The notes: a model not told the origin generated them from the letters alone. A stretch of DNA of 64,000 nucleotides from Novosphingobium profundi (GCF_020524485.1 NZ_JAIVLF010000004.1:310001-374000); one strand, 5' to 3'; positions 17,767 through 26,907 are shown, counted from the first letter of the stretch. Numbers and translations are program-made.

Positions 17767-18885
17767 ATGCCCGCACTTTTCACCCCCTTCACGCTCAAGG
17801 ACGTCACCCTTCGCAACCGCATCGGCGTGCCGCCGATGTGCCAGTACAGCGCGCGCGACGGCTACGTCAGCGAGTGGCACCTTCCCCACTACGCCGACAT
17901 CGCGCGCGGCGGCGCGGGTCTCTTCATCGTCGAGGCGACCGCCGTCTCGCCCGAAGGGCGCATCACACCGGGCTGCACGGGCCTGTGGGAAGATGGCCAG
18001 GTAGAGGGCATGGCCCGTATCGCCCATGCCATTGCCGCGGGCGGAGCCGTGCCCGGCATCCAGATCGGCCATGCCGGACGCAAGGCCAGTGCCAACAAGC
18101 CCTGGGAAGGCGACGACCACATCCCCAACGACCAGCCCGGTGGCTGGCAGACGATCTCGCCTTCGGCCCTGGCCTTCGGCGGCGGTCTACCCAAGGTGCC
18201 GACCGAAATGACGCTGGACGATATCGCGCGCGTAAAGCGGGATTTCGTCGCGGCCGCGATCCGCGCGCGCGACGCTGGTTTGAAGTGGCTCGAACTGCAC
18301 TTTGCGCATGGCTACCTGGCGCAAAGCTTCTTCTCGGTCCACGCCAACACGCGCACCGACGCCTATGGCGGTGACGTCACGGCGCGCAGCCGCTTCCTGA
18401 TCGAGACCTTGCAGGCCGTGCGCGAAGTCTGGCCCGAGAATCTGCCGCTCACGGCCCGTTTCGGCGTCATCGAGTTCGATGGACGCGACGAAGAGACGCT
18501 TGCGGAGGCGATTGGCCTCGTGAAGACCTTCAAGAACGAAGGGCTCGACTTCCTGAGCGTCAGCATGGGCTTCTCGACGATTGAAGCCAACGTGCCCTGG
18601 GCCCCGGCCTTCATGGCACCGATCGCCAAGCGCGTGCGCGATGAGACCGGGCTTGCCGTCGGCACGGCCTGGGGCATGGACATTCCGCAGGACGCCGAGA
18701 GGGCCATTGACGAACAGCAGATGGACGTCGTCTTCGCCGCGCGCGCGCACCTCGCCAATCCGCATTATCCGTTCCGCGTGGCCCGCGAGCTAGGACTGCC
18801 CGCTGCGGGCAGCGTGTTGCCCAACCAATACGCCTATTGGCTGCGCCGTTATCCGGGCCCCCAGAATGGTCCGGTGATTGACTGA
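17767..18885 (+). CDS. NADH:flavin oxidoreductase, Old Yellow Enzyme family (YqjM class)
   Basis: FMN-dependent ene-reductase with a TIM barrel. YqjM-class signatures are PPMCQYSARDGYVSEWH at the N-terminus (with the class-typical Cys) and IQIGHAGRKASANKPW, the substrate-binding HxGR region. The later HFAHGYLAQSFFS and FAARAHLANP segments bind FMN phosphate. The ATG at 17767 follows GAAAGAGG; the open frame extends further upstream but not as plausible protein. 372 aa. Third gene of the LysR-controlled operon. Typical substrates are alpha,beta-unsaturated carbonyls. Confidence 0.88.
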   Translation: MPALFTPFTLKDVTLRNRIGVPPMCQYSARDGYVSEWHLPHYADIARGGAGLFIVEATAVSPEGRITPGCTGLWEDGQVEGMARIAHAIAAGGAVPGIQIGHAGRKASANKPWEGDDHIPNDQPGGWQTISPSALAFGGGLPKVPTEMTLDDIARVKRDFVAAAIRARDAGLKWLELHFAHGYLAQSFFSVHANTRTDAYGGDVTARSRFLIETLQAVREVWPENLPLTARFGVIEFDGRDEETLAEAIGLVKTFKNEGLDFLSVSMGFSTIEANVPWAPAFMAPIAKRVRDETGLAVGTAWGMDIPQDAERAIDEQQMDVVFAARAHLANPHYPFRVARELGLPAAGSVLPNQYAYWLRRYPGPQNGPVID

Positions 18886-18922
18886 GGCCAGGCAGGTCAG
18901 CCTCCCAGCCTCAGTCGAACTC

Positions 18923-19447
18923 TCAAGCCGCTGCGGCTCTCGCAGCGGTGACGAGACCTTCAAGCCAATCCTGATGGCCGTTGATCATCGGATTGGGGCG
19001 CGCAAGGGCAAGCTCCTTTGCCGGTGCGCCGTTCTGCGTTTCCTGCGTGAGAATACGCAGGCGTTGCCCGGAAAGCTCCTCAATCAACCACGCGTGGTGC
19101 ACGTCGAGCCGCTGCTCGTCCTCACCCGACCACCCGTGCCAGGCGATGCGCGCTGGCTGGCCTTTGACAGGCGGCACGCATTCCACCACTTCGGCATCGA
19201 CCGGGAATCCGAAGGTCTTGAAAAAGAAGCGGTCGCCGAGTTCTAGCGCGGGCCCCTTGTCCCCATGGATCGCGATGTCCGAGCTGTTGGCGTAATAGCC
19301 CGGCCAGCGCGCCGCCTCGACCAAGAAAGGCCAGGCGTCGGAAACCGCAAGATCCCGGACGATGACCTCGTTCGAACAGAAATTGTCGCTGAAACCCGGG
19401 ACATAGCCCGCGGGCCACTGGATTTCGCCCATATCGTACTCCTGCAT
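18923..19447 (-). CDS. SRPBCC/START-like domain protein
   Basis: Small cytosolic protein of the SRPBCC hydrophobic-pocket fold (polyketide cyclase-like). The pattern of short beta strands with ARWPGYYANSSD, ELGDRFFFKTFGFPVDAEV, RIAWHGWSG and a C-terminal helix (LEGLVTAARAAAA) fits. Start is ATG 19447, or possibly ATG 19432 (MGEIQWP), which would give 169 aa. It is divergent from the truncated LysR gene, the usual arrangement for regulator and target, so this gene may have lost its regulator to the IS insertion. Confidence 0.7.
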   Translation of the reverse strand: MQEYDMGEIQWPAGYVPGFSDNFCSNEVIVRDLAVSDAWPFLVEAARWPGYYANSSDIAIHGDKGPALELGDRFFFKTFGFPVDAEVVECVPPVKGQPARIAWHGWSGEDEQRLDVHHAWLIEELSGQRLRILTQETQNGAPAKELALARPNPMINGHQDWLEGLVTAARAAAA

Positions 19448-19523
19448 GAGTGGGAAAACCTGAGCACAGGATATAGGCGGGCGCTTGATATAGCTGAAAT
19501 CACATCTCAATATCCCTGACATC

Positions 19524-19685
19524 ATGAAGAGTGATATCAAGAATACCGACCTCAATCTCCTGAAGGCCTTCAATGCCCTTCTGGACACCCGATCAGTTAC
19601 GCGGGCGAGCGAGCGGCTTGGCCTGACCCAACCGGCCGTAAGCGGCATGCTCAACCGGCTTCGCGAGACCTTCGATGGGCTTTGA
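19524..19685 (+). pseudogene. LysR-family regulator truncated by an IS110-type element
   Basis: Fifty-three codons encode only the LysR winged HTH: NLLKAFNALLDTRSVTRASE then RLGLTQPAVSGMLNRLRE. The reading frame ends in a stop created at the junction with the IS110-type element. The effector domain is not found on the other side of the insertion, so DNA was also deleted. What remains might still bind DNA but cannot sense ligand. Confidence 0.85.
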
Positions 19686-19756
19686 TGATGTGACCGCCCC
19701 CCGACGGCCTTGATGTGCGAAGGTGGGTCTGGAACGATCCACATAGGAGAGCGGTC

Positions 19757-20785
19757 ATGTCGGAGATTATCACGGTCGGGCTCGACTTGGCGAAGAATGT
19801 GTTTCAGGTGCATGGTGCTGATGCCGAGGGTCATGCTGTGCTTCGCAAGAGGCTGAGGCGAGACCAGGTCCTGACGTTTTTCAGTCAACTGCCACGCTGC
19901 AAGGTTGCCATGGAAGCTTGTGGCGGTGCGCATTTTTGGGGCCGGGAGATCGGTAATCTGGGGCATGAGGTGAGGCTTATTCCGCCTGCTTATGTGAAGC
20001 CTTTCGTGAAGCGGCAGAAGAACGATGCAGCGGATGCGGAGGCGATTTGCGAAGCGGCTACGCGCCCAACGATGCGTTTCGTGCCCGTGAAGAGCGAAGA
20101 GACGCAGGCGGCAGCAACGGTCTTCCGTATTCGCGAGCTACTGATCAGGCAGCGCACGCAGGCGATCAATTCCCTGCGCGGCCATCTCGGGGAGTTCGGG
20201 CAGATCGTGCCGCAGGGAGCGGTAAACGCAACGCGGCTGATCGCAATCGTCCAAGGGCCGGACAGTGGATTACCCAGCGATGCCATCGCCACTCTGCAGG
20301 TGCTGGTTGCAACCCTTACCCATCTCGAGGTGGAGATCGGCAAGCTTGATGCCGAGATTGCCCGGCGAGCGAAAGAGAACGAAGTCGCCCGTCGGCTCAT
20401 GACGGTGCCGGGCATTGGGCCGCTGATCGCTACGGCCATCGCGGTTCTGGCCCCGGCTCCTGAGACATTCCAAAAAGGGCGCGACTTTGCGGCATGGCTT
20501 GGCCTGACACCTCGGCAGCATTCGACAGGAGGCAAGCAGCGCCTTGGGGCCACGACAAAGATGGGCGAGCGATCATTGCGGCGCCTTCTAATCATCGGTG
20601 CCAACAGCGTGATCATCAAACGCCATGTCCATGCCAGCGCCAGACCGGGGACATGGCTGGGCGGGATGCTGACCCGCAAGCCTCCCATGTTGGTGCGTGT
20701 GGCGCTGGCCAACAAGATGGCACGGATCGTCTGGGCCTTGATGATGCGGGGCACAGTTTACCAATCTCCGGTCGCGGCTGCATAA
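19757..20785 (+). CDS. IS110-family DEDD transposase
   Basis: Recombinase with an N-terminal RuvC-like DEDD domain: GLDLAKNVFQVHG (first Asp), VAMEACGGAHFW (Glu) and KNDAADAEAIC (Asp pair). The C-terminal transposase_20 domain shows TVPGIGPLIATAI and WLGLTPRQHSTGGKQRLG, containing the catalytic Ser region. 342 aa from ATG 19757 (upstream AGGAGAG) is full length and shows no frameshift, so it may be functional. Members of this family recombine at sites chosen by an element-encoded guide RNA. Confidence 0.92.
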   Translation: MSEIITVGLDLAKNVFQVHGADAEGHAVLRKRLRRDQVLTFFSQLPRCKVAMEACGGAHFWGREIGNLGHEVRLIPPAYVKPFVKRQKNDAADAEAICEAATRPTMRFVPVKSEETQAAATVFRIRELLIRQRTQAINSLRGHLGEFGQIVPQGAVNATRLIAIVQGPDSGLPSDAIATLQVLVATLTHLEVEIGKLDAEIARRAKENEVARRLMTVPGIGPLIATAIAVLAPAPETFQKGRDFAAWLGLTPRQHSTGGKQRLGATTKMGERSLRRLLIIGANSVIIKRHVHASARPGTWLGGMLTRKPPMLVRVALANKMARIVWALMMRGTVYQSPVAAA

Positions 20786-21050
20786 GTCAGCCGTAGGTCG
20801 CGAGGGCGTCGGAGCGTAGGAGGGCAACGAGCAGTTTGGCGCAACGGTCGTAAGACGGGATCGGGAAAACCAGGGCGCAACAAAGTGCCTTCGAGCACGC
20901 GGCTTTGATCTGGACCCGACCTGCGAACACCATACGGACCCGCGGCATCTACCCCGCCGCACACGAGGCCGGATACATGTCAGCACCCGACAACGCGTCA
21001 AAGCAGCTCAAATACCTCTTGCGCATGGGGCAGTTATACATGTTGCGCAA
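20786..21050 (+). other. Non-coding right flank of the IS110-type element (candidate guide-RNA region)
   Basis: About 265 bases without a gene between the transposase stop and the decayed IS5 left end. In IS1111-type elements this position encodes the bridge/seek RNA. I could not derive its fold or guide loops by eye, so this is inferred from position only. Confidence 0.35.
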
Positions 21051-21934
21051 ATGCCCGAGGGATTCCGTTTGTGAATTCAGTTGGTTAGGTGCCGCTGATG
21101 AGTAAACCGCCCCGCGCCCGCTACCGCACGACGAACTGGAGGTCCTTCAACGCAGCGCTGGCGCTAAGAGGTTCGCTTCAGGTCTGGTTTGATCCCGGGA
21201 TGCAGTGGCTGTCTGCACCCACCGGCAAGCACGGGCGCCAGCCCGTCTTCTCGGACGCGGCGATCCAGGCCTGCCAGCCCCGTTCCGGGCCGTTGCACCT
21301 GCTGATCGACAGCACGGGCATCAAGGCGGTGGGCGATGGGGAATGGTGCCGACGCAAGCATGGTCCTTCCAAGCGCCGCCAGTGGCGAAAGGTCCACCTG
21401 GGCGTGGACGCCGGATCGCTTGAGATCCGCGCCATCGAAGTGACCGTGAGCCGGGTTGGAGATGCACCCATGCTTCCCGAACGGCTGGAGCAGATACCAC
21501 CCGACCAAGCGATCGCGACCGTCAGCGCCGATGGTGCTTTTGACACCAGGGTCTGTCACGAAGCCATTGCCGCACGCGATGCCTGTGCGATCATACCCGC
21601 CCGCAGCAATGCAAAAGCCTGGCCCGGGAGCACACCGGGCGTTGCCGTCCGCAATTAAATCGTTCGCTCAAACCGGCGGTTCGGCAGGCCAATCTGGAAA
21701 CGCTGGAGCGGCTATCATCAGCGCAGTCTGGTCGAGACGAAAATGCATTGCTTCAAGCTGCTGGGCGAACGCATCATGGCTCGTGAATTCGATCGCCAAG
21801 TCGCGGAAATCCAAATCCGCGCCGCTATCCTCAACCGATGCACGGCACTCGCAAGGCCCCAAACTCAGCGTGTCGTGTGATCGACGCCTTCAAAGGCCAA
21901 CTGCTGCCCTGCGATTGATCTATGCAACAAAGCC
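21051..21934 (+). mobile_element. Decayed IS5-family element (copy 2)
   Basis: The left end is degraded (TTGCGCAAATGCCCGAGG near 21050) and the leader GGATTCCGTTTGTGAATTC is intact. The right end GATCTATGCAACAAAGCC stops at 21934. The element contains a deleted and frameshifted transposase and lies between the IS110-type element and the 3' end of the MFS gene. Confidence 0.75.
21098..21880 (+). pseudogene. IS5-family transposase with internal deletion and frameshift
   Basis: Begins MSKPPRARYRTTNWRSFNAA and runs through FSDAAIQAC, then jumps straight to QPRSGPLHLLIDSTGIKAVG. About 45 residues that copy 1 retains (LTLK...LVEIPC) are missing, and the junction falls on a CCTGCC microhomology. 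The first DDE block (LHLLIDSTGIKA) and ATVSADGAFDT are present. After a frameshift near 21640 the C-terminus (SLVETKMHCFKLLGERIMAR) continues in another frame to a TGA at 21880. Not functional. Confidence 0.8.
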
Positions 21935-22017
21935 GATCCCAACTTTCAAAAATGTCGAAGAAGCCACAGACAAAGGCAGCAAGAGTCCTCGATCCGAATT
22001 CTGACGAAGTCCGTCGA

Positions 22018-23328
22018 TCATCCGGCCCCAAGCCTAGCTGCATCCAATCTCGGGCTGAGCAGATGGATCGCCAGCAAAGCAAGCAAATAAGCACTGGCGC
22101 AAATAGCAAAGAGAACTTCATAATTCCCTGTCGCATCGAGGATATAACCTGCAAAGAGTGCCATCCCCATTCCACCGAGTGCTCCAACGGTTCCTCCGAT
22201 ACCCACGACCGATCCCACAGCTCCCCGAGGGAACATGTCTGAAGGCAATGTATAAAGGTTAGCGGAGAAAGCCTGGTGGGCCGCCGTAGCGAGTCCGATA
22301 ACAAGAACTGCACTCCAGACATTGTCGATTGATTGCGCGAACCAAATGGGAAGCACGCAGACAGCGCATACAAACATGGTCAACTTCCGCGCGAAGTTGG
22401 GAGTGCGGCCCGCTTTGATCAGCTTGGACGACATCCATCCGCCCGCGATCGAGCCGAAGTCGGAGATCAGATAGATCGCCGCGAGCGGCAGGCCGAAGGT
22501 CTTGAGATCGAGATCGTAGCGCTCGAACAAATAGCCAGGTAGCCAAAACAGGAAGAACCACCAGATCGGGTCGATCAGGAACTTGCCGAGGGCATAGGCC
22601 CATGTTTCCCGTACGATGAGCAGGCGCGACCATCCGATCTTCTCTATCGGATCGGCCGGGTCTTGTTGGATCCACGCAAGTTCCTCCCTTGTGAGTCGCG
22701 CGTGCTCACTAGGATGGCGATAGACTGCCCACCAAGCGGCCAGCCAAGCGACCCCGAATAGACCTGTCACGAAAAAGGCCATCCGCCAGTCGAACCATAG
22801 AACCAGCAGCGGCACGATGAGGGGTGTTAAGATCGCACCCACGTTCGCGCCAGCGTTGAATAGGCCGATGGCAAAGGCGCGCTCCTTCTGCGGGAACCAG
22901 TCGGTGACCGCGCGGATACCTGCCGGGAAGTTGCCGGATTCGCCGATGCCAAGACCGAAGCGCGCCGCGGCGAACGAGGTCACGCCGCTGGCAAAGCCGT
23001 GCGCCACGTGGCTGATCGTCCAGATCACGATGGCGATGGTATAGCCGAGCCGCGCGCCCAGCGCGTCGACGACCTTGCCGAACGAGAGATAGCCGATGGC
23101 ATAGGCGAGTTGGAACCAGAAGATGATCCCGGCGAAATCGGATTCGCTCCAGTTGAATTCCGCCTCGAGCGTAGGCTTGAGGACGCCGATCATCTGGCGA
23201 TCGACGTAGTTCACTGCTGTCGCCGCGAACAACAGCGTCACGATCAGCCAGCGATAGCGTCCGACCTTGCCCTGGACTGGCGACGCGGTTTCGGCCGAAG
23301 TCATCGTCCCGGTACCTTCCTGCATCAT
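22018..23328 (-). CDS. MFS transporter, ExuT-like hexuronate carrier (ACS family)
   Basis: Twelve-helix major facilitator of the anion:cation symporter family. Signatures include NYVDRQMIGVLKP after helix 1, the FGLGIGESGNFPAGIRAV motif of helix 4 and NAGANVGAILTPLIVP of helix 5, all typical of ExuT/GudP-like hexuronate and hexarate carriers. 436 aa. It follows the FAH-family gene by 59 bp on the same strand, downstream of an ACCGGT operator, so galacturonate or a pectin-derived uronate is the likely cargo. An IS5 remnant ends about 80 bp after its stop, without damaging it. Confidence 0.85.
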   Translation of the reverse strand: MMQEGTGTMTSAETASPVQGKVGRYRWLIVTLLFAATAVNYVDRQMIGVLKPTLEAEFNWSESDFAGIIFWFQLAYAIGYLSFGKVVDALGARLGYTIAIVIWTISHVAHGFASGVTSFAAARFGLGIGESGNFPAGIRAVTDWFPQKERAFAIGLFNAGANVGAILTPLIVPLLVLWFDWRMAFFVTGLFGVAWLAAWWAVYRHPSEHARLTREELAWIQQDPADPIEKIGWSRLLIVRETWAYALGKFLIDPIWWFFLFWLPGYLFERYDLDLKTFGLPLAAIYLISDFGSIAGGWMSSKLIKAGRTPNFARKLTMFVCAVCVLPIWFAQSIDNVWSAVLVIGLATAAHQAFSANLYTLPSDMFPRGAVGSVVGIGGTVGALGGMGMALFAGYILDATGNYEVLFAICASAYLLALLAIHLLSPRLDAARLGAG

Positions 23329-23387
23329 TCCTGCTCCCTTTACGGCGGCCCATTGGCCTTCCGTCTAGATCCGTGCCTCCCCGCCTG

Positions 23388-24179
23388 TCAGGCAGAGACG
23401 ATCCTGCATTTCAACGACCCGCACCCGGCGAACTCGGCCAGCACCCGATCACCCGGCGCAACCGGATGGACACCGGTTACCGCACCAGTCGAGATCCAGG
23501 CCCCCGTGCTGCAGTCGATGCCGCGTTCACTGAGGTTCCCGAGCAGGAAGCGTACAGCGCCCAGCGGTCCGTCGAGCATGTTGGCAGTAGTATTGCTGCC
23601 CACGGTCTCGCCATTGATCTCGAGCCGTACCTCGATGGTATCGAAGTCCACTTCCTGCCAGTCCGCCAGCGCTGGCCCGATCAGGAGGCCGTGGTTGTTG
23701 CCAAAGTCGGAGACCGTCACCGGCGGCCCGTCGGCATTGATCCCGGGATAAGGCGAACTCGCGATCTCGATGCCGAGATGGACCCGGTCGATCAGCGCTG
23801 GAACGGCCGCATTGTCGACCGGCACGACGCCGTCCCAACCGGGCGCGACGTGGAGCAGAAACTCGGCTTCAGCGGCACCGAAACCCTCGGTGAAGACCGG
23901 CATTGCCAGTTCCTCGTCGGCACCGACGGGATGTACCGTATCGGCGAAGATCGGCCCGGCGAGACGATTGGTGCCTAGCCTTGCGTCGTCGGGCGGATTG
24001 ATCTTTCCGACCTTCCAGCCAGCGACCTCTCGCCCATCGAGGACAAGTGCGATGTCCTGGATGGCATAACCCGAATCCATGTCCTCGGGGCGGGTGCCAG
24101 GATAGGCATCGAGCCCCTTGGCCACCTTGCGTGCTGTGACGAAGGCCTGCGCGACATTGCGCGCTTCTTGCTTGGACAT
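23388..24179 (-). CDS. Fumarylacetoacetate hydrolase/2-keto-4-pentenoate hydratase family protein
   Basis: FAH-superfamily enzyme closest in layout to 2-keto-4-pentenoate hydratases (MhpD type). Seen are GYAIQDIALVLDGREVAGWK, the metal-binding AAEAEFLLHV (acidic E-x-E), and the later HLGIEIASSPYP and TGVHPVAPGDRV. About 263 aa. ATG 24179 follows GAGGAAA; an in-frame GTG at 24194 with AAGGA upstream is an equally good start. First gene of a pair with the hexuronate carrier under an ACCGGT operator. Its step in uronate breakdown is unclear; hydration or dehydration of a deoxy-keto acid would fit. Confidence 0.75.
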   Translation of the reverse strand: MSKQEARNVAQAFVTARKVAKGLDAYPGTRPEDMDSGYAIQDIALVLDGREVAGWKVGKINPPDDARLGTNRLAGPIFADTVHPVGADEELAMPVFTEGFGAAEAEFLLHVAPGWDGVVPVDNAAVPALIDRVHLGIEIASSPYPGINADGPPVTVSDFGNNHGLLIGPALADWQEVDFDTIEVRLEINGETVGSNTTANMLDGPLGAVRFLLGNLSERGIDCSTGAWISTGAVTGVHPVAPGDRVLAEFAGCGSLKCRIVSA

Positions 24180-24223
24180 TTTCCTCAACCCCACGAATTC
24201 TATCCTTGAGCGAAAGTGCTATA

Positions 24224-24240
24224 GGAAACCGGTGTCATAA
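24224..24240. promoter_or_regulatory. ACCGGT operator upstream of the FAH/MFS operon
   Basis: GGAAACCGGTGTCATAA matches the motif shared by the five main pectin-locus promoters (reverse complement TTATGACACCGGTTTCC). It is 45 bases upstream of ATG 24179. The core ACCGGT is palindromic, typical of LacI-family operators. Confidence 0.75.
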
Positions 24241-24269
24241 GCAAATGCAATTGCACCGCCCGAACCTCT

Positions 24270-25775
24270 TCAAAGAGTTACGCCGCGCTTCCAAATGGCA
24301 ATGGCGCGCTGCCCTCCCCGCTCGGCTGCGGTGCGCTCGCCGCTTGCAAAGGCCAGGATTCGGGCGAGGAAGGCGCCGTCGGCGCTTTCGCGTCCCTCGC
24401 GCAGGGCAAGCGAGGCGTCGAAGTCGATCCAGTGTGGCTTGGCCTGCGCCAATGCCTCGTTCGAAGCCACCTTGAGGCACGGCACCGCGAAGCCGAGCGG
24501 CGTCCCCCTGCCGGTGGTAAAAAGTACGAGAGTAGCGCCCGAAGCTGCCAGCGCGGTCGACGATACGGCATCGTTGCCTGGCGATTCGAGCAGGCTCAAT
24601 CCCGCCGCGACCGCTTGCTCACCATAGGCCAGAACATCGCAGAGCGGCGCGCGGCCAGCCTTCTGGACCGCGCCCAGCGACTTCTCCTCAAGCGTGGTGA
24701 TGCCGCCCGCGATGTTGCCGGGCGAAGGGTTCTCCGAAACCGGCAGCCCCTGGTCGAGGTAGTAGCGCTTGAACCCGTTGACCAGCGCCGCCGCCCGATC
24801 GAATACATCGCGCGAGACGGCGCGCTCGAGCAGCGGCTCCTCGGCGCCGAAGATCTCGGGAATTTCGGTCAGGATCGCACGCCCGCCAGCCCCGGTCAGC
24901 GTATCGCAGAAGCGCCCGAGCAAGGGGTTTGCCGTCAGGCCTGAAAAGCCATCGGAGCCGCCGCACTTCAATCCGACGCACAACGCCGAAAGCGGCAGCT
25001 CCTCGCGGAGCGCCTTGCTCGCCTCGGCCACGAGTTCGTCGATGAGCGCCCCGGCCGCCGCAATCTCGTCGCCCGCGCTCTGGCTGGAGAGAATGCGCAG
25101 CTTCGAACGCGCAGCTTCGGGCACCTCCTGTGCGAGCGCGTCGAGCTGGTTCGATTCGCAGCCGAGCCCGAGCAGCAGCACGCCCGCCGCATTGGGGTTG
25201 CAAGCCAGCCCTGCGAGCACCGCCCGGGTGCCCCCGAGATCGTCTCCGAGTTGCGAACAGCCATGAGGATGGCCGAAGGCGTGGATGCCGTCGATCCGCC
25301 CGGCGGCGATCAAGTCGCCATGGCGTAGCGAAGCCTCTCGCGCGATCTGCTCGGCGGTGAGCGCGACGCAGCCGACGCTGGGCAATATCCAGATCTCGTT
25401 ACGCGTCGCGGCGCGTCCATCGTCACGCAAGTACCCCCGCCACTTCGGCTGCTCGTCCGCGATCCGCGCGGTGGATACAGCCGACGCGGAATCGGTGGGG
25501 CGATAGGCCAGCTCGCCGACGAGCGCGGTCGCGACATTGTGGGTATGCACATGCGCGCCTGCCGCGATGGCCTTGCGCGCACGGCCTATCGGCTGACCAT
25601 ATTTCACGACGAGGCTGCCCTCGGCAATGTCCTGGAGGGCGAACTTGTGCCCTTGATGGACAGGCTCTAGCAAGTGAACGCCCTCGACCCAGACGCCCGC
25701 CTCGAGCGGAGACAGGGCCACGCCGATGTTGTCGGTGGGATGCACCTTGAGCGTAGGGGGGATTTCTGCAGTCAT
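24270..25775 (-). CDS. uxaA: Altronate dehydratase
   Basis: UxaA converts D-altronate to 2-keto-3-deoxygluconate in the bacterial galacturonate pathway. The N-terminal SAF-like domain (about 12-90) includes SLVVKYGQPIGRARKAIAAG and AHVHTHNV. The large C-terminal domain has GRAATRNEIWILPSVGC, HPHGCSQLGDD, GLGCESNQ and GLKCGGSDGFSGLTANP, all characteristic and with the conserved cysteines. 501 aa is full length. Its promoter region, shared with the divergent LacI gene, carries an ACCGGT operator. Confidence 0.93.
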   Translation of the reverse strand: MTAEIPPTLKVHPTDNIGVALSPLEAGVWVEGVHLLEPVHQGHKFALQDIAEGSLVVKYGQPIGRARKAIAAGAHVHTHNVATALVGELAYRPTDSASAVSTARIADEQPKWRGYLRDDGRAATRNEIWILPSVGCVALTAEQIAREASLRHGDLIAAGRIDGIHAFGHPHGCSQLGDDLGGTRAVLAGLACNPNAAGVLLLGLGCESNQLDALAQEVPEAARSKLRILSSQSAGDEIAAAGALIDELVAEASKALREELPLSALCVGLKCGGSDGFSGLTANPLLGRFCDTLTGAGGRAILTEIPEIFGAEEPLLERAVSRDVFDRAAALVNGFKRYYLDQGLPVSENPSPGNIAGGITTLEEKSLGAVQKAGRAPLCDVLAYGEQAVAAGLSLLESPGNDAVSSTALAASGATLVLFTTGRGTPLGFAVPCLKVASNEALAQAKPHWIDFDASLALREGRESADGAFLARILAFASGERTAAERGGQRAIAIWKRGVTL

Positions 25776-25805
25776 CTTTAACCCGGCAAGATGGAGTTTT
25801 ACATT

Positions 25806-25822
25806 TGGTAACCGGTGTCATA
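25806..25822. promoter_or_regulatory. ACCGGT operator between uxaA and the LacI gene
   Basis: TGGTAACCGGTGTCATA lies in the 115-bp gap between the divergent uxaA and lacI-type genes, so one site can control both and give autoregulation. It agrees with the other sites at almost every base. Confidence 0.8.
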
Positions 25823-25890
25823 TTGCCTTTGCTCAGAGCCTAAGGCAAGGGCTGATGAGAACGAATGCAATAACGGACGGGCACGGGTAC

Positions 25891-26907
25891 ATGGCTAGGG
25901 ACGCGAAACCCACGATCAACGATGTCGCCCGTCTGGCCGGCGTTTCCAAGAAGACCGTCAGCCGCGTGATCAACAAGTCGCCGCTGCTCAACGAGGCCAC
26001 CCGCTCGAAGGTCGAGGCAGTCATCGCCGAGATCGGCTACGTACCCAATCCGCAGGCACGCGCACTGGCACTTCGCCGTAACTTCCTGATCGGACTGATC
26101 CACGACAACCCCAATGCGCAGATGGTCCTGGGCGTGCAGGAAGGTATCCTCGAAACGATCCGCAACACCGAATTTGCCCTCGTCGTGCGCCCGGTCGATC
26201 GCCACTCGCCCCAACTGCTCGACGACATCCGCCATTTCATCGAGCAGCAGCGCCTCTTCGGCGTCATGCTCCTGCCTCCGATCTCCGAGAACGACGAGCT
26301 CGCGGACATGTGCCGCAAGCTGGGCTGCACCGTCGTGCGCATGGGCTCGGCCGCGCTCGACAAGAGCGAGCATTTGGTCGCTTCCAATGACCGGCAAGCG
26401 GTCGCAGATGCGGTATTCTGGCTCTCCGAACTTGGTCACCGCAGGATCGGGTTCATCGCCGGTCCGCAAGGCTTCCGCTCGGCACGCGAGCGTGAACTGG
26501 GCTTCGCCGACGGGATGGCCCGTGCGGGGCTGCCGATAGACCCGGCGCTCATGGCGCGCGGCACCTACCGCTTCGAATCGGGCCTTGCCGCTGGCGACCG
26601 GCTGCTTGCGGTCGATACGCCGCCCACCGCCATCTTCAGCAGCAACGACGAGATGGCCGCCGGATTTCTCCATCGCGCGCTCGACAAGGGGCTCAAGGTC
26701 CCCGGGCAGATCTCGATCATCGGCTTCGACAACACCGCGACCGCAGCCCATATCTGGCCGCCGCTCACCACCGTGCAATGGCCGATCAAGGCCATGGCGC
26801 GCGCTGCCGCGCACAAGCTGATCGACCCGCTCGACGCCGCCTCGCAGCCCTCGATCTTCCTTTCCGACCTGATCCGGCGTTCCTCGGCGGACGCCCCTTC
26901 CGCCTGA
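25891..26907 (+). CDS. LacI-family regulator of the pectin/galacturonate locus
   Basis: LacI/GalR-type repressor. The HTH (TINDVARLAGVSKKTVSRVI), hinge helix (NPQARALALRR) and periplasmic-binding-protein-like sensor domain (PTAIFSSNDEMAAGFLHRAL; GQISIIGFDNTATA) are all visible. ATG 25891 gives the usual 338 aa; an in-frame ATG at 25855 would add 12 residues. It lies between divergent uxaA and the rpiB-kduD-kdgK operon. Identical operators occur at each main promoter of the locus, so this is the probable pathway repressor. The inducer is likely KDG or a related deoxy-keto acid. Confidence 0.88.
   Translation: MARDAKPTINDVARLAGVSKKTVSRVINKSPLLNEATRSKVEAVIAEIGYVPNPQARALALRRNFLIGLIHDNPNAQMVLGVQEGILETIRNTEFALVVRPVDRHSPQLLDDIRHFIEQQRLFGVMLLPPISENDELADMCRKLGCTVVRMGSAALDKSEHLVASNDRQAVADAVFWLSELGHRRIGFIAGPQGFRSARERELGFADGMARAGLPIDPALMARGTYRFESGLAAGDRLLAVDTPPTAIFSSNDEMAAGFLHRALDKGLKVPGQISIIGFDNTATAAHIWPPLTTVQWPIKAMARAAAHKLIDPLDAASQPSIFLSDLIRRSSADAPSA

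Larger units (their letters stand above)
19683..21050 (+). mobile_element. IS110-family (IS1111-like) insertion sequence
   Basis: The element covers a DEDD transposase gene with a short ~75-bp left flank and a long ~265-bp non-coding right flank. Long non-coding DNA downstream of the gene suggests the IS1111 branch, whose guide RNA is encoded there. The left boundary is set by the loss of LysR coding at about 19682. The right boundary is approximate because a decayed IS5 left end follows. No terminal inverted repeats were found, as expected for IS110. Confidence 0.7.

Noticed and set aside
23468..23481. Sixth ACCGGT operator (GACACCGGTTACC)
   Set aside because: It lies within FAH-family coding sequence, far from any start; kept only as a note.
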